The notes beneath the pieces are model-generated. The model did no database searches and was not told the origin of the DNA. It saw only the letters and a program-made list of their open reading frames with translations. The position numbers and the translations under genes were made by a program. 64,000 nt of DNA, taken from positions 62,001-126,000 of the forward strand of contig JAOASB010000022.1 of the NCBI GenBank assembly GCA_025210375.1, written 5' to 3'. This document shows positions 10,801 to 20,118 of this stretch, one piece after another. The stretch's first letter is position 1. Every line of letters starts with the position of its first letter. This DNA comes from Maledivibacter sp. GTDB lineage: Bacteria > Bacillota > Clostridia > Peptostreptococcales > Caminicellaceae.

Positions 10801-12086
10801 CTAGAAAATATTTTGAACAAAAAGAAATGACTGTAAACAGTAGGGAAGTATTAAGACTTTCTGCTGGCTGTACAGGAGTTAAACGGACTTCAGGGCAACA
10901 TCCAGGTGGTATTATGGTTGTACCAAACTATAAGGATGTACATGATTTTACACCGGTTCAGTATCCTGCAAATGATAAGTCTTCGGGAGTAATTACTACC
11001 CATTTCGACTATCATGCCATAAGCGGTAGATTGTTAAAGCTAGACATACTTGGCCACGACGTTCCGACCATTATAAAAATGCTTGAGGAAATTACACAAA
11101 TAGATCCTCAAAGTATCTCCCTTGATGATCAAGAAACCGTAAAAATATTTACCTCGACGGAACCATTAAAATTAGTAGACAAAGATTTTAAAATAGAAGT
11201 AGGTTCACTTGGTATACCAGAATTTGGAACTAAATTCGTAAGACAAATGCTAGTAGACACACAACCAACAACCTTTGCGGAGTTAGTTAGAATTAGTGGA
11301 CTTTCCCATGGTACCGATGTTTGGATAAATAATGCACAGGAATTAGTAAGGCAGGGAACGGCTGAACTTAAGAATGTTATATCTACAAGGGACGATATAA
11401 TGAACTACCTTATATTAAAGGGACTACCACCAAAGGCTGCCTTTACTATTATGGAGAAAGTTAGAAAGGGTAAGGGGCTGACTCCTGAACATGAAAAGCT
11501 CATGAATGAAAATAATGTTCCAAGATGGTATATACAATCTTGTAAAAAAATAAAGTACATGTTTCCTAAGGCACATGCCGTTGCATATGTTATGATGTCC
11601 TTTAGGATTGCTTATTTTAAAGTACATTATCCCCTTGCCTTCTATTCCACATATTTTTCTATTAAGGTGGATGATTTTGATGCGGATTTGATTTGTAATG
11701 GTAAAGAAGCCGTGGTTAATAAAATAAATGAATTAACGGAAATAGGAAATGGGGCTACGCAAAAAGAAAAGGATTTACTTACAGTATTAGAAGTTGCATA
11801 TGAAATGTATTGTAGGGGTTTTAGTTTTAAAAAAGTCAATTTATATGAATCCCATTCCGATAAATTCCTTATTAAGGATAATTGCATACTTCCTCCTTTA
11901 AGGGCATTACAGGGTGTAGGGGAAAATGCTGCTAAAAAGATTGCTGAAGAAAGGGATAGTGGTGAGTTTCTTTCCATAGAAGATGTTAGATTAAGAACCA
12001 GGGTCACAAAAACCGTAATAGAAACTCTAAAAAATCATGGATGCTTACATGATCTTCCACAATCAAATCAGCTTTCATTATTCTAA
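7806..12086 (+). CDS. polC: DNA polymerase III subunit alpha, PolC type
   Basis: Main replicative polymerase of low-GC Gram-positives with built-in proofreading. The 1426-residue product has an N-terminal OB-fold region, a split PHP domain (ELHAHTKMSSMDG at about 335), an inserted DEDDh 3'-5' exonuclease (VVFDIETTGL at about 417, VDDA near its end), a zinc-finger-like pair CPNCKK and CPNCN (about 900-920), and the polymerase palm (EPDIDLNFAGEYQ at about 955). The length is close to the 1437-residue B. subtilis enzyme. It is preceded by GGGGGG and the repeat element. Confidence 0.98.
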   Translation: MNQNTAYDNLKSFLNNQSNIYLESIKYNTDLKIISLTLVPSQIIYKESLSNLKKDINKKLPFVKDVSINTMYKSLPDDMEKLILDYWDNIIYEIKMKSPSMLGWLKNCKRSYDDSRSTLEICIGNAVGLENLNLKKCHRLIEDIYRTDINKNVKVVLKRDECEDSGNDNTYLKEKEKELNSILTKIMSSNPAPKENKKNSRVSKSENPNILGRKIKGEVVRIKGLSEEDGIVCIEGKVFDKESRELRSGKVLLTLSVTDYTSSIGVKIFVEKDDAKELDGNISKGSYYRIKGAVRYDTFEKEVIIMARDINKSSRADQARMDNSEEKRVELHAHTKMSSMDGICNAADLIKRAADWGHKAIAITDHGVVQAYPEAISAGKKHGIKIIYGIEGYIMNDGSPLVQNSNNQSLDDTYVVFDIETTGLSFKHDKITEIGAVKVKNGEIIDNFSALINPEIKIPQKIIELTGITDDMVRDKPTIDKVLPQFIEFIGNDPVVAHNASFDTSFIKENCRKLVLDFDNTVLDTLSLSRLLVPSLKRYKLNVLAKHFKISLENHHRAVDDAKATGEIFINLLKILKEKNISTLDEVNTLLSDKVDYTKLDTYHINILVKDYTGLKNLYKLVTHSHLETFYKRPRIPKSMLRSMREGLIIGTACEAGELYRAIVNNKSDKEIEDIVKFYDFLEVQPIENNSFMIEKGIVKSFDDLKEINKRIIELGKKYNKIVVATGDVHFLDEQDSIFRKILMTGQGYSDADNQPPIYFKTTNEMLNDFSYLDDETAYDLVIKNPNAIADSVENILPIPEETYPPKIEGADEDLREMCYKKAIGIYGEPMPEIVQKRLDRELNSIISNGYAVMYIIAQKLVTKSLRDGYLVGSRGSVGSSFVATMSDITEVNPLVPHYVCPNCKKSEFITDGSYESGADLPDKICPNCNTNYIKDGHAIPFETFLGFEGDKEPDIDLNFAGEYQSVAHKYTEELFGSGYVFRAGTIGTIADKTAFGFARKYFEQKEMTVNSREVLRLSAGCTGVKRTSGQHPGGIMVVPNYKDVHDFTPVQYPANDKSSGVITTHFDYHAISGRLLKLDILGHDVPTIIKMLEEITQIDPQSISLDDQETVKIFTSTEPLKLVDKDFKIEVGSLGIPEFGTKFVRQMLVDTQPTTFAELVRISGLSHGTDVWINNAQELVRQGTAELKNVISTRDDIMNYLILKGLPPKAAFTIMEKVRKGKGLTPEHEKLMNENNVPRWYIQSCKKIKYMFPKAHAVAYVMMSFRIAYFKVHYPLAFYSTYFSIKVDDFDADLICNGKEAVVNKINELTEIGNGATQKEKDLLTVLEVAYEMYCRGFSFKKVNLYESHSDKFLIKDNCILPPLRALQGVGENAAKKIAEERDSGEFLSIEDVRLRTRVTKTVIETLKNHGCLHDLPQSNQLSLF

Positions 12087-12149
12087 GAACTATTATTTAT
12101 TTATACCCATAGGTTGAAGGGAAGTATTTTACTAAGTTTCAATTTAAAG

Positions 12150-12178
12150 TTGCACACATTTACTCATTATGATATAAT
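12150..12178 (+). promoter_or_regulatory. Predicted sigma-A promoter for the rimP-nusA-infB operon
   Basis: TTGCAC (12150-12155) and TATAAT (12173-12178) are separated by 17 bases in the polC-rimP gap. The predicted transcript starts near 12185 and has a leader of about 165 bases that includes the hairpin at 12207-12228. Confidence 0.6.
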
Positions 12179-12206
12179 TTCCATATAATAATGTGTATTT
12201 CGTTTA

Positions 12207-12232
12207 AGAGTGGGACTTTCCCACTCTTTGTC
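12207..12232 (+). terminator. Hairpin in the rimP leader / after polC
   Basis: AGAGTGGGA pairs with TCCCACTCT across a short loop, followed by TTGTC, an imperfect T-run. It may end polC transcripts, and because it lies just inside the predicted rimP leader it may also act as an attenuator. Confidence 0.6.
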
Positions 12233-12349
12233 ATTGTAAGTCTATTTACATGTATTTATTACATACACAGGATTTTATCTCTATAGGTATATAGTGTAGT
12301 ATTTTACGGAAAAATACGTTTATAGAGAATTTTAAAAGGAGGTTTGAAG

Positions 12350-12817
12350 TTGAAAAAGAAGCGAGTCGTAGATATGGTTGAAGACATTCTCCTACCATTT
12401 TTAAAGGGAAAAGATCTAGAATTGGTTGAAGTAGAATTTGTTAAAGAGGGTCAACATAGATATCTTAGAGTTTACTTAGATAAAGAAGAGGGTTTAGGAT
12501 TAGATGATTGTCAGCAGGTAAGTGAGTATTTAAGCCAAAAACTTGATGAGGTAGATCCTGTTGAGGAAAATTATTTTCTTGAGGTATCATCACCGGGTAT
12601 AGAAAGACCCCTCAAAAAAGATGCTGACTTCCAAAAATATAAGGGCAGATTAGTAGAAGCTCGTTTATATCATACGTTAAATGGCGAGAAAATTATTAAA
12701 GGTAAACTACTTGGATTGCAGAATAATAAAATCATGATTGATAGAGAAGAAAAAGGAAATCTTGAAATACCGAGGGATAAAGTTGCTTTGATTAAGCTTT
12801 CAATCAACTTCGATTAG
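12350..12817 (+). CDS. rimP: Ribosome maturation factor RimP
   Basis: Helps late assembly of the 30S subunit. The 155-residue product has the N-terminal alpha/beta domain (DLELVEVEFVKEGQHRYLRVYLDKEEG), the SSPGIERPLK motif characteristic of RimP, and a C-terminal SH3-like domain. I chose TTG at 12350 because AGGAGGT (12337-12343) then has 6-base spacing; an in-frame TTG at 12344 abuts that site. It leads the rimP-nusA-rnpM-infB-rbfA operon. Confidence 0.94.
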   Translation: MKKKRVVDMVEDILLPFLKGKDLELVEVEFVKEGQHRYLRVYLDKEEGLGLDDCQQVSEYLSQKLDEVDPVEENYFLEVSSPGIERPLKKDADFQKYKGRLVEARLYHTLNGEKIIKGKLLGLQNNKIMIDREEKGNLEIPRDKVALIKLSINFD

Positions 12818-12829
12818 GGGGTATAAATT

Positions 12830-13873
12830 GTGAAAAATGAATTGTTTGATGCCTTAGACCAGCTTGAAAAAGAAAAGGGAATAACTAAGGAAACTTTACT
12901 TGATGCTATAGAGGCAGCATTAATAACAGCTTATAAGAAAAATTTTGGCTCGGCCCAAAATGTAAAAGTTACAATAGACAGAGAAAATGGGTCTGTGAAG
13001 GTTTATTCTAGGAAAGAGGTTGTTGAAGAGGTGGAAACCGATTTATTTGAAATAAGCCTTGAAGAAGCCAAAAAAATTGATCCAAATTATGAAATAGAGG
13101 ATATTGTAGAAAGAGAAGTAACGCCTAGAAACTTTGGTAGAATTGCTGCACAAACTGCTAAGCAGGTTGTTGTTCAGAGGATAAGAGAAGCAGAGAGATC
13201 TGTAATATTTCAAGAATATGTAAATAGAGAAAGTGAAATTGTAACTGGAATTGTACAAAGAATAAGTAAAGGTACGGTTTATATAAACCTTGGAAAAATA
13301 GAAGCGGTGCTTCTTGCTAATGAACAAATTCAAGGGGAAGTATATAAACATGGGAATAGGATAAAAACCTATATAGTCGAAGTGAAAAAGACTACTAAAG
13401 GGCCTCAGATAGCAGTATCAAGAACCCATCCTGGTCTTGTTAAAAGGTTATTTGAGTTAGAGGTGCCGGAAATCCATGATGGTATTGTTGAGATAAAAGG
13501 AATATCTAGGGAAGCGGGATCTAGAACAAAGATTGCTGTGTATTCTTCTGATCCCAATATAGATCCGGTAGGGGCTTGTGTAGGGCAAAGAGGTGTTAGA
13601 GTACAAAATATAGTAGATGAGCTTAGAGGAGAAAAAATAGATATAATCAAATGGGATGAGGATCCATCGAAATTCATATCAAATTCTTTAAGTCCTTCTA
13701 AAGTATTAAAGGTTGAAATTAATGATGAAGATAAATCGGCCTTAGTTGTTGTGCCTGATTATCAATTATCATTGGCTATAGGTAAAGAAGGACAAAATGC
13801 AAGATTAGCGGCAAAATTGACCGCATGGAAAATAGATATAAAAAGTGAATCACAATATGATGGTTCTTTATAA
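12830..13873 (+). CDS. nusA: Transcription termination/antitermination factor NusA
   Basis: RNA polymerase-binding factor that influences pausing, intrinsic termination and antitermination. The 347-residue product has the N-terminal polymerase-binding domain (about 1-125), an S1 domain (about 135-200), and two KH domains (PVGACVGQRGVRVQNIVDEL and LAIGKEGQNARLAAKLT). It lacks the C-terminal repeats of Proteobacteria, as is usual in Firmicutes. It starts with GTG at 12830 after GGGGGT, 12 bases after rimP. Confidence 0.97.
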   Translation: MKNELFDALDQLEKEKGITKETLLDAIEAALITAYKKNFGSAQNVKVTIDRENGSVKVYSRKEVVEEVETDLFEISLEEAKKIDPNYEIEDIVEREVTPRNFGRIAAQTAKQVVVQRIREAERSVIFQEYVNRESEIVTGIVQRISKGTVYINLGKIEAVLLANEQIQGEVYKHGNRIKTYIVEVKKTTKGPQIAVSRTHPGLVKRLFELEVPEIHDGIVEIKGISREAGSRTKIAVYSSDPNIDPVGACVGQRGVRVQNIVDELRGEKIDIIKWDEDPSKFISNSLSPSKVLKVEINDEDKSALVVVPDYQLSLAIGKEGQNARLAAKLTAWKIDIKSESQYDGSL

Positions 13874-13929
13874 AAGTCTTATTGTGATTTTTATAGATTT
13901 ATAATAATATTTTGCAAGGAGGTATGTTT

Positions 13930-14196
13930 ATGAATCAAAGGAAAATACCTCTGAGGAAGTGCGTGGGCTGTAATGAACAAAAAAATAAAAAACAGCTAAT
14001 TAGAATTGTAAAAGATAAAGAGGGTAAAATTAGTGTTGATTTTACAGGAAAAGCCCACGGAAGAGGTGCTTATATTTGTCCTAATGAAGAATGCTTAAAG
14101 GCTGCTCAGAAAAAGAAATCCTTAAATAGAGCTTTTGGACAGGAAATACCAGTAGATATATATGAAAAGTTAATTGAGGAGCTTAAAAATGGCTAA
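13930..14196 (+). CDS. rnpM: RNase P modulator RnpM (YlxR family)
   Basis: Small RNA-binding protein of the DUF448 family, reported to modulate RNase P. The 88-residue product shows the hallmark RKCVGCNEQKNKKQLIRIV and the GRGAYICPNEECLKAA segment. I chose ATG at 13930 because AAGGAGG (about 13916-13922) lies 7 bases upstream; an ATG at 13924 and a TTG at 13912 are too close to or inside that site. Its last bases overlap the next gene by 8. Confidence 0.9.
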   Translation: MNQRKIPLRKCVGCNEQKNKKQLIRIVKDKEGKISVDFTGKAHGRGAYICPNEECLKAAQKKKSLNRAFGQEIPVDIYEKLIEELKNG

Positions 14197-14500
14197 AGAT
14201 AGGATTTTAACACTACTTGGTTTTGCTCAAAAATCCGGAAATGTTTTTTCAGGAGAAAATACGGTTGAGCTTTATATAAAAAAAAATAAGATTAAGCTTA
14301 TTATTATTTCCGAAGATGCGTCCAAAAACAGTAAGGAAAAGTTTATTAGTATATCTAATTCAAGAAATATTCCGTATATAGTTTTTGCTAATAAGGATGA
14401 GCTATCAAATGCCATAGGTAAATATAATCGGACGATATTCGGTATAAAGGATTCTAAATTTGCAAAAAAAGTTTTAGGCCTTTATGAAAACAAAACTTAG
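14189..14500 (+). CDS. L7Ae-family ribosomal protein-like (YlxQ)
   Basis: K-turn RNA-binding fold of the L7Ae/L30e family, the usual YlxQ gene between ylxR and infB. The 103-residue product begins MAKDRILTLLGFAQKSGNVFSGE, which matches the family N-terminus (LGLAxRAGKlxxG). I chose the ATG at 14189 with GAGGAGC 7 bases upstream; an upstream TTG at 14174 only adds non-conserved residues. It overlaps rnpM by 8 bases, suggesting coupled translation. Confidence 0.88.
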   Translation: MAKDRILTLLGFAQKSGNVFSGENTVELYIKKNKIKLIIISEDASKNSKEKFISISNSRNIPYIVFANKDELSNAIGKYNRTIFGIKDSKFAKKVLGLYENKT

Positions 14501-14528
14501 TTCGTAAATACCATAGGGGGTGAAGCAT

Positions 14529-16604
14529 ATGTCAAAGACTAGGGTTTATCAGTTAGCTAAGGAACTTGGGGTTTCAAGCAAGGAACTCATAGCTAAGCTC
14601 AATGAATTTGGCCTTGATGTAGTTAATCATATGAGTACTCTAGAGGATGAGGAGACCAATCTTATTCTTGAATACTATCAATCAGATGACGATACCGATG
14701 ATAATAGCAGCGATGATACCGGTAACAAAACTGATTATGATAAAGAGGAACAAAATAGTAAATCTAATAACAAAGAGAAATTAAAAACGAAAAAAGATAA
14801 AGATAAAAAAAGCGAGGAAGATAATTTGTCTAATGAAAATAACAGTATTGAAAATAAAGAATTAGTGCTATCAGAAAGAATAGTTGTTAAAGAGCTTGCT
14901 GAAAAAATTAATGTTAATCCAAATGACTTGATTATGAAATTAATGGGCTTGGGAATTATGGCTGCATTAAATCAAGAGATAGAATTTGAGACAGCTGAGT
15001 TAATAGCAGATGAATATGGATTTACTGCTAAATTAGAAGTTGTAACAGATGAAGAGGAGAATATATTTGATCAGATAGTAGATGACCCAAAGGATCTAGA
15101 AAAACGGGCTCCTATTGTAACTGTTATGGGACACGTTGACCATGGGAAAACTTCTCTATTAGATGCCATAAGACAAACTGAGGTTACTGCTGGTGAAGCA
15201 GGAGGTATTACTCAGCATATTGGTGCTTCGGAAGTTAGAATAAATGGTGAAAAAATAGTATTTTTGGATACACCTGGTCATGAGGCTTTTACTACACTTC
15301 GTGCTAGAGGGGCTCAAATTACAGATATAGCTATATTGGTAGTAGCTGCTGATGATGGAGTTATGCCACAAACTATTGAGGCTATAAATCATGCTAAGGC
15401 TGCTAATGTTCCACTAATAGTAGCTGTAAATAAGATTGATAAGGATAATGCTAACCCAGATAGAGTAAAACAAGAACTGTCAGAGCATGGAGTCCTCATT
15501 GAAGAATGGGGTGGAGATGTTGTAAGTGTACCGGTTTCAGCTTTAAAGGGTGAAGGGATTGACCAGCTATTGGAAATGGTAATTTTAGTTTCTGAAATGC
15601 TTGAGCTTAAAGCTAATCCAAAGAGACCAGCCATCGGAACTATAATTGAATCAAATCTAGACAAAGGTAGAGGACCAGTTGCTACTGTTATAGTTCAAAC
15701 TGGAAGCCTTAAGGTTGGCGATTCAATAGTTGCAGGTCACACATATGGAAGAGTTAGGGCTATGCTCAATCATAAAGGGAAGAGACTAAAAAAAGCTGGG
15801 CCATCAACTGCAGTAGAAATATTAGGACTCTCCGATGTGCCTGAATCTGGTAATAATTTCCTAGTTGTAGAGGATGATAAAACCGCTAGAGTAAATGCTG
15901 AAAAACGTCAGCAGGAAATAAGAGAGAAGAACTTAAGATCAAATCAAAATGTTTCATTAGAAGACCTATTTGAACAAATACAAAAAGGTCAAGTGAAGGA
16001 TTTAAATGTCATCGTAAAGGCTGATGCTCAAGGATCTGTGGAAGCATTAAGACAGTCCTTAGAAAAAATAAGTAATGAAGAAGTTAGAGTAAATGTTATT
16101 CATGGAGCTGTTGGAACGATTGCAGAGTCAGATATTTTATTAGCATCTGCTTCTAATGCGATTATAATAGGATTTAATGTAAGACCTTCCTCCAGTGTTA
16201 CTAATTTAGCTGAAAGAGAAGGAATCGACCTAAAAACATATAGAATTATATATGAAGCTATTGAAGATGTAGAAGCTGCTATGAAGGGTATGTTAGAGCC
16301 TGAATATAAAGAAGTGTTGCTTGGTAAAATAGAAGTAAGAGCAACCTTTAAAGTACCAAATGTTGGTGTTATTGCCGGTGCCTATGTACTTGAAGGAAAA
16401 GTTACTCGTAATTCCAATGTTAGACTTGTTAGGGATGGAATTGTTATTTTAGATGGTAAAATTTCTTCATTAAAGAGATTTAAGGATGATGCCAAGGAAG
16501 TTCAAACTGGTTATGAATGTGGTATTGGACTTGAAAACTATAATGACATCAAAGAAGGGGATATAATCGAATCATATATAATTGAAGAGATTCCAAGAAC
16601 ATAA
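14529..16604 (+). CDS. infB: Translation initiation factor IF-2
   Basis: GTPase that brings initiator tRNA to the 30S subunit and promotes subunit joining. The 691-residue product has the N-terminal IF2_N helix ([20 protein letters not shown]), a very charged linker (about 50-115), a second IF2_N, then the G domain with [12 protein letters not shown] (about 200), DTPGHEAF and NKIDK, and C-terminal beta-barrels. The ATG at 14529 has AGGGGG 8 bases upstream; a GTG at 14520 lies inside that site. Confidence 0.97.
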   Translation: MSKTRVYQLAKELGVSSKELIAKLNEFGLDVVNHMSTLEDEETNLILEYYQSDDDTDDNSSDDTGNKTDYDKEEQNSKSNNKEKLKTKKDKDKKSEEDNLSNENNSIENKELVLSERIVVKELAEKINVNPNDLIMKLMGLGIMAALNQEIEFETAELIADEYGFTAKLEVVTDEEENIFDQIVDDPKDLEKRAPIVTVMGHVDHGKTSLLDAIRQTEVTAGEAGGITQHIGASEVRINGEKIVFLDTPGHEAFTTLRARGAQITDIAILVVAADDGVMPQTIEAINHAKAANVPLIVAVNKIDKDNANPDRVKQELSEHGVLIEEWGGDVVSVPVSALKGEGIDQLLEMVILVSEMLELKANPKRPAIGTIIESNLDKGRGPVATVIVQTGSLKVGDSIVAGHTYGRVRAMLNHKGKRLKKAGPSTAVEILGLSDVPESGNNFLVVEDDKTARVNAEKRQQEIREKNLRSNQNVSLEDLFEQIQKGQVKDLNVIVKADAQGSVEALRQSLEKISNEEVRVNVIHGAVGTIAESDILLASASNAIIIGFNVRPSSSVTNLAEREGIDLKTYRIIYEAIEDVEAAMKGMLEPEYKEVLLGKIEVRATFKVPNVGVIAGAYVLEGKVTRNSNVRLVRDGIVILDGKISSLKRFKDDAKEVQTGYECGIGLENYNDIKEGDIIESYIIEEIPRT

Positions 16605-16682
16605 GCTTTAATAAAAGGATTATGAATCTTTGATTTTCATTAAAAATAAGGCATCAACACCTCAATAAGGATGGTGAAAAAA

Positions 16683-17063
16683 TTGCGTTATGCTAGAACA
16701 AGTAGAATATCAGAAGAAATAAAAAAAATTATAAGTAGTATGATAATGAATGAACTAAAGGACCCGAGAATTTCAAAACTGACAAGTATTACTCATGTTG
16801 AAACTACAGGAGATTTGCGATTTGCTAATATTTATGTTAGTACATTTGACAATACCTCGGATATTATTGAGACAATAGAAGCTTTAAATAATGCAAAGGG
16901 TTTTATAAGAAAAGAACTAGGAAAACATTTAAAGCTTAGATATACACCTGAACCAATATTTAAATCTGATGATTCTATAAAAAAAGGAGTATATATGAGC
17001 AGGCTTATTGAGAAGGTGAACAAGGATACTCCTTCAAAACAGGAAGTGGAAGATAATGATTAA
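16683..17063 (+). CDS. rbfA: 30S ribosome-binding factor RbfA
   Basis: Cold-shock-type factor for 16S rRNA 5'-end maturation. The product, about 126 residues, has the family pattern (RTSRISEEIKKIISSMIMNELKDPRI, then TGDLRFANIYVS) and the KH-type fold. I place the start at TTG 16683, giving RYARTSRISEE as in other RbfA proteins, with AAGGATGGTG upstream. An in-frame ATG at 16671 would add four residues but has no spaced ribosome site. It overlaps the next gene by 8 bases. Confidence 0.9.
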   Translation: MRYARTSRISEEIKKIISSMIMNELKDPRISKLTSITHVETTGDLRFANIYVSTFDNTSDIIETIEALNNAKGFIRKELGKHLKLRYTPEPIFKSDDSIKKGVYMSRLIEKVNKDTPSKQEVEDND

Positions 17064-18021
17064 TGAAGATATTTTAAATATATTAAGGGGAAGAAAAAAT
17101 GTAATTATTCTTCCCCATATCCTTCCCGATGGAGATACATTAGGGTCTTCTTTAGCACTAGGACATGTTCTTAGGCATTTGGGACAGAATGTATCAATTG
17201 TTCTTGATGATGAAATACCATCAAATCTAAACTTTTTAGTAGGCGATAATAATATTATGTCTACTAATTTATTTTTAAGTTCTAATCCTTCTCTGGACTT
17301 AATAATTACTATAGATACCAGTGATGTTGAAAGATTAGGGGATAGATATAGGCTGTTAGATTTGAGTGAAGAAATTTTGAATATTGATCATCATAGGACA
17401 AATACCTATTATGGCAAATATAATATAGTGGATTCAAAAGCTTCTTCCTGTGGAGAAATAATATATGAGATCATAAAAGAATTAGTTCAAGAAATAAATA
17501 GGGAAGTTGCAACCTATCTTTATGTATCTTTATCCACGGATACGGGAAGCTTTAAATATAGTAATACTACACCAAAGACTTTAAGGATAGCGGCATCCTT
17601 ATTAGAAACAGGTATAGATACAACATATATTATTACTGAGCTATATCAAAATAAGCCATTTAATAGAATTAAGCTTATAGCCGATGCATTAAGCACATTA
17701 GAAATTTTTTATAATGGGAAACTGGCTGTTGTTTATGTTACGGAAAAGATGTTTGAAAGTAATAACATTACCTCTGCCAATGCCGATGGTATTGTCGAAT
17801 ATGCCCGTGATATTAAGGGGGTTGAGGTAGCTGTTTTTCTTAAACAATTGGCTCCAAGTGAAATAAAAGTAGGGTTTCGTTCCAAATATGATATAGATGT
17901 GAGTGCTATAGCAGCAGATTTCAATGGTGGAGGGCATAAAAAAGCATCAGGATGTACTATATTTGATACCATGGAAAATGCTAAAGAGATTATGGTTAAA
18001 AAATTTAAAAATATATTCTAA
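17056..18021 (+). CDS. nrnA: DHH-family phosphoesterase, NrnA-like
   Basis: Predicted oligoribonuclease / pAp phosphatase that degrades nano-RNA. The 321-residue product has the DHH metal-binding motifs in order: PDGDTLGSS (about 24-32), IDTSD, NIDHHRTN and STDTGSFKYSNT. A C-terminal DHHA1 motif, GGGHKKASG, follows. It lies between rbfA and truB, the common Firmicute position. Its start overlaps the rbfA end by 8 bases. Confidence 0.92.
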   Translation: MINEDILNILRGRKNVIILPHILPDGDTLGSSLALGHVLRHLGQNVSIVLDDEIPSNLNFLVGDNNIMSTNLFLSSNPSLDLIITIDTSDVERLGDRYRLLDLSEEILNIDHHRTNTYYGKYNIVDSKASSCGEIIYEIIKELVQEINREVATYLYVSLSTDTGSFKYSNTTPKTLRIAASLLETGIDTTYIITELYQNKPFNRIKLIADALSTLEIFYNGKLAVVYVTEKMFESNNITSANADGIVEYARDIKGVEVAVFLKQLAPSEIKVGFRSKYDIDVSAIAADFNGGGHKKASGCTIFDTMENAKEIMVKKFKNIF

Positions 18022-18044
18022 TTTTAATATATACGGGTGAAGCT

Positions 18045-18938
18045 ATGAAAGGAATACTAAACATTTTAAAACCACCAAATATGACATCCCATGATGTTGT
18101 ATCTGTAGTAAGAAAAAAGTTGAATTTTAAAAAGGTAGGACACACTGGAACCTTGGATCCAATGGCAGTAGGGGTATTACCTGTGTGCATAGGTAAAGCT
18201 ACTAAGGTTATTGAATATATGCAAAATGACACGAAGGTATATAGAGCAGAATTAACATTAGGTACGGCTATGGATACACAAGACAGATGGGGAAATATTA
18301 TATCAACTAGTGACAAAGTAGTTTCAGAGAAAGCTATAATTGATGCAATAAATTCTTTCAAGGGAGAGGTACTTCAAACTCCTCCAATGTATTCAGCATT
18401 GAAGTACAAAGGTAAGAAGCTTTATGAACTGGCTAGAGAAGGAAAAGAGATTGAGCGTGAAGCTAGAAAGATATATATTTATTATATAAATATATTAAAA
18501 GTTGTTGAAAACAAGGTGCTTTTTGATGTAAAATGTTCTAAAGGAACATATATTAGAACATTGTGTCATGATATAGGTGAGTCCCTGGGTACAGGTGGAC
18601 ATATGTCCTTTTTAGCTAGGCTTAAGAGTGGTGCTTTTAAGCTTGAAGACACAATTACTATAGAGGAATTTAAAGAGTCTGATATAGAAGCTATTAAAAA
18701 CAATTATTTCTATTCAGTTGATTATCCATTAAAGAATATTCCTAGGGTGGATGTGGTACCGTCAGCGGCTAAGTCTACTTTGAATGGAGTATCGATTAAA
18801 GTAGGTAGCTTTAGATCAGATACTAAACTAGCAGATAAAGATTTAGTAAAGATTTTTATAGAAGAAAAATTTGTGGGCCTTGGTATATATAATAAAAGGA
18901 CAGATAATTCTTATATAAAAATAAAAAAAATGTTCTAA
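18045..18938 (+). CDS. truB: tRNA pseudouridine(55) synthase TruB
   Basis: Makes the universal pseudouridine at position 55 in the tRNA T-loop. The 297-residue product carries the catalytic HTGTLDPMAVGVLPV motif (nucleophile Asp near residue 40), the PPMYSALKYKGKKLYELAREG segment, the GTYIRTL motif and a PUA-like C-terminus. GGTGAAGCT precedes the ATG. It stands in the conserved rbfA-nrnA-truB-ribF-rpsO order. Confidence 0.96.
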   Translation: MKGILNILKPPNMTSHDVVSVVRKKLNFKKVGHTGTLDPMAVGVLPVCIGKATKVIEYMQNDTKVYRAELTLGTAMDTQDRWGNIISTSDKVVSEKAIIDAINSFKGEVLQTPPMYSALKYKGKKLYELAREGKEIEREARKIYIYYINILKVVENKVLFDVKCSKGTYIRTLCHDIGESLGTGGHMSFLARLKSGAFKLEDTITIEEFKESDIEAIKNNYFYSVDYPLKNIPRVDVVPSAAKSTLNGVSIKVGSFRSDTKLADKDLVKIFIEEKFVGLGIYNKRTDNSYIKIKKMF

Positions 18939-18990
18939 AACGAAGGGACTATATGTTTTTATTTGTATAGAAATTAGTGAGGAGAGCTCA

Positions 18991-19923
18991 ATGGAAGTAA
19001 TATATTCATTAGAAGAAATAGATAAGATACCTTATATGACAGGGGTTTCTCTTGGCTCCTTTGATGGGCTTCATAAAGGACATCTAACATTGATTAATAC
19101 CTTAAAGGAAAGATGCTTAAAAGAGAACCTAAAAAGTGTAATTTACACATTTGCAAATCATCCGAGGCAGCTAATTAATTCAAAAAAACCACCAAGACTA
19201 ATTATCAAAAACCAACAAAAAATAGAATTGTTAAGAAAAATTGGCATTGATTATTTAGTTTTAGTGAAATTTGATAGTTTTCAGCAAAACATAAGTGCCA
19301 AGGATTTTTTAGAGAAAATTTTACTTGATAAATTAAATATGGGTTGTATGATTGTCGGTGAGGATTGTCGATTTGGTAAAAAAGCTGAAGGCGATATAAA
19401 TATGTTAAAGGATTTTTCAAAGAAATATGAATTTGACTTAACAGTGGTGCCTCCGGTTAAGATAGATGATGAGATTATAAGTAGTACAGCTATTAGAAAT
19501 CAAATATCTAATGGATTAATGGACAAGGCAAATTTATTTCTTGGAAGAAATTATTCTATTAAGGGAAAAGTTATAAAAGGCAAACAATTTGGTGCAAAGC
19601 GTGGTTTTCCAACAGCTAATATTTCAGTGGATATTAACCTGTGTTTTCCTAAAAATGGAGTTTATATTACTAAAACAATTATAGACAATAATGTATACAA
19701 CAGTATAACAAATGTGGGCTTTAACCCTACATTTAATCAAACTAACTATAATATTGAGACTAATATATTTGATTTTGACCAAAACATATATGGCAAAGAA
19801 GTCGAAGTTGAATTTCTTCATAGAATAAGAGCTGAAAAAAAATTCGATAATGTAGATCAGTTATATGGTCAAATTAATGATGATAAAGCTTATGCCAAGG
19901 ACTATTTTGATACAGTTAGATAA
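18991..19923 (+). CDS. ribF: Bifunctional riboflavin kinase/FAD synthetase
   Basis: Makes FMN from riboflavin and FAD from FMN. The 310-residue product has an N-terminal nucleotidyltransferase domain with GSFDGLHKGHLTLI (about 22-35, equivalent to the HxGH site) and SSTAIR (near 165). The C-terminal riboflavin-kinase domain has KRGFPTANISV. The start is set by GAGGAGAG before the ATG. Confidence 0.96.
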   Translation: MEVIYSLEEIDKIPYMTGVSLGSFDGLHKGHLTLINTLKERCLKENLKSVIYTFANHPRQLINSKKPPRLIIKNQQKIELLRKIGIDYLVLVKFDSFQQNISAKDFLEKILLDKLNMGCMIVGEDCRFGKKAEGDINMLKDFSKKYEFDLTVVPPVKIDDEIISSTAIRNQISNGLMDKANLFLGRNYSIKGKVIKGKQFGAKRGFPTANISVDINLCFPKNGVYITKTIIDNNVYNSITNVGFNPTFNQTNYNIETNIFDFDQNIYGKEVEVEFLHRIRAEKKFDNVDQLYGQINDDKAYAKDYFDTVR

Positions 19924-20004
19924 CTTTTGGGGATCATTTGCAGTTCTTAAGTGATAGGTTTTACGAATGAAAATAAGATAATAATATATATTTTAAATTA
20001 TATA

Positions 20005-20033
20005 TTTACAATATTCATTTTTTATGTTAAAAT
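20005..20033 (+). promoter_or_regulatory. Predicted promoter for rpsO
   Basis: TTTACA (20005-20010) and TAAAAT (20028-20033) with a 17-base spacer, upstream of the rpsO leader. The region is very AT-rich, so the call is moderate. Confidence 0.45.
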
Positions 20034-20039
20034 TTTTTA

Positions 20040-20118
20040 GTCTAGAACCTTTTGCTTAGATGATCGATTCACCAACGTTGATCTAGGCATAGGGGGATAA
20101 TAATGAGGAGGTGACAAT
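20040..20118 (+). promoter_or_regulatory. rpsO 5' leader with S15-type hairpin
   Basis: TGCTTAGAT (20053-20061) pairs with ATCTAGGCA (20081-20089; nine pairs, one G-T), enclosing a loop with a second copy of GATC that allows an alternative pairing. This resembles the autoregulatory leaders through which S15 represses its own translation. Assignment to a specific leader class would need a covariance search. Confidence 0.5.
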
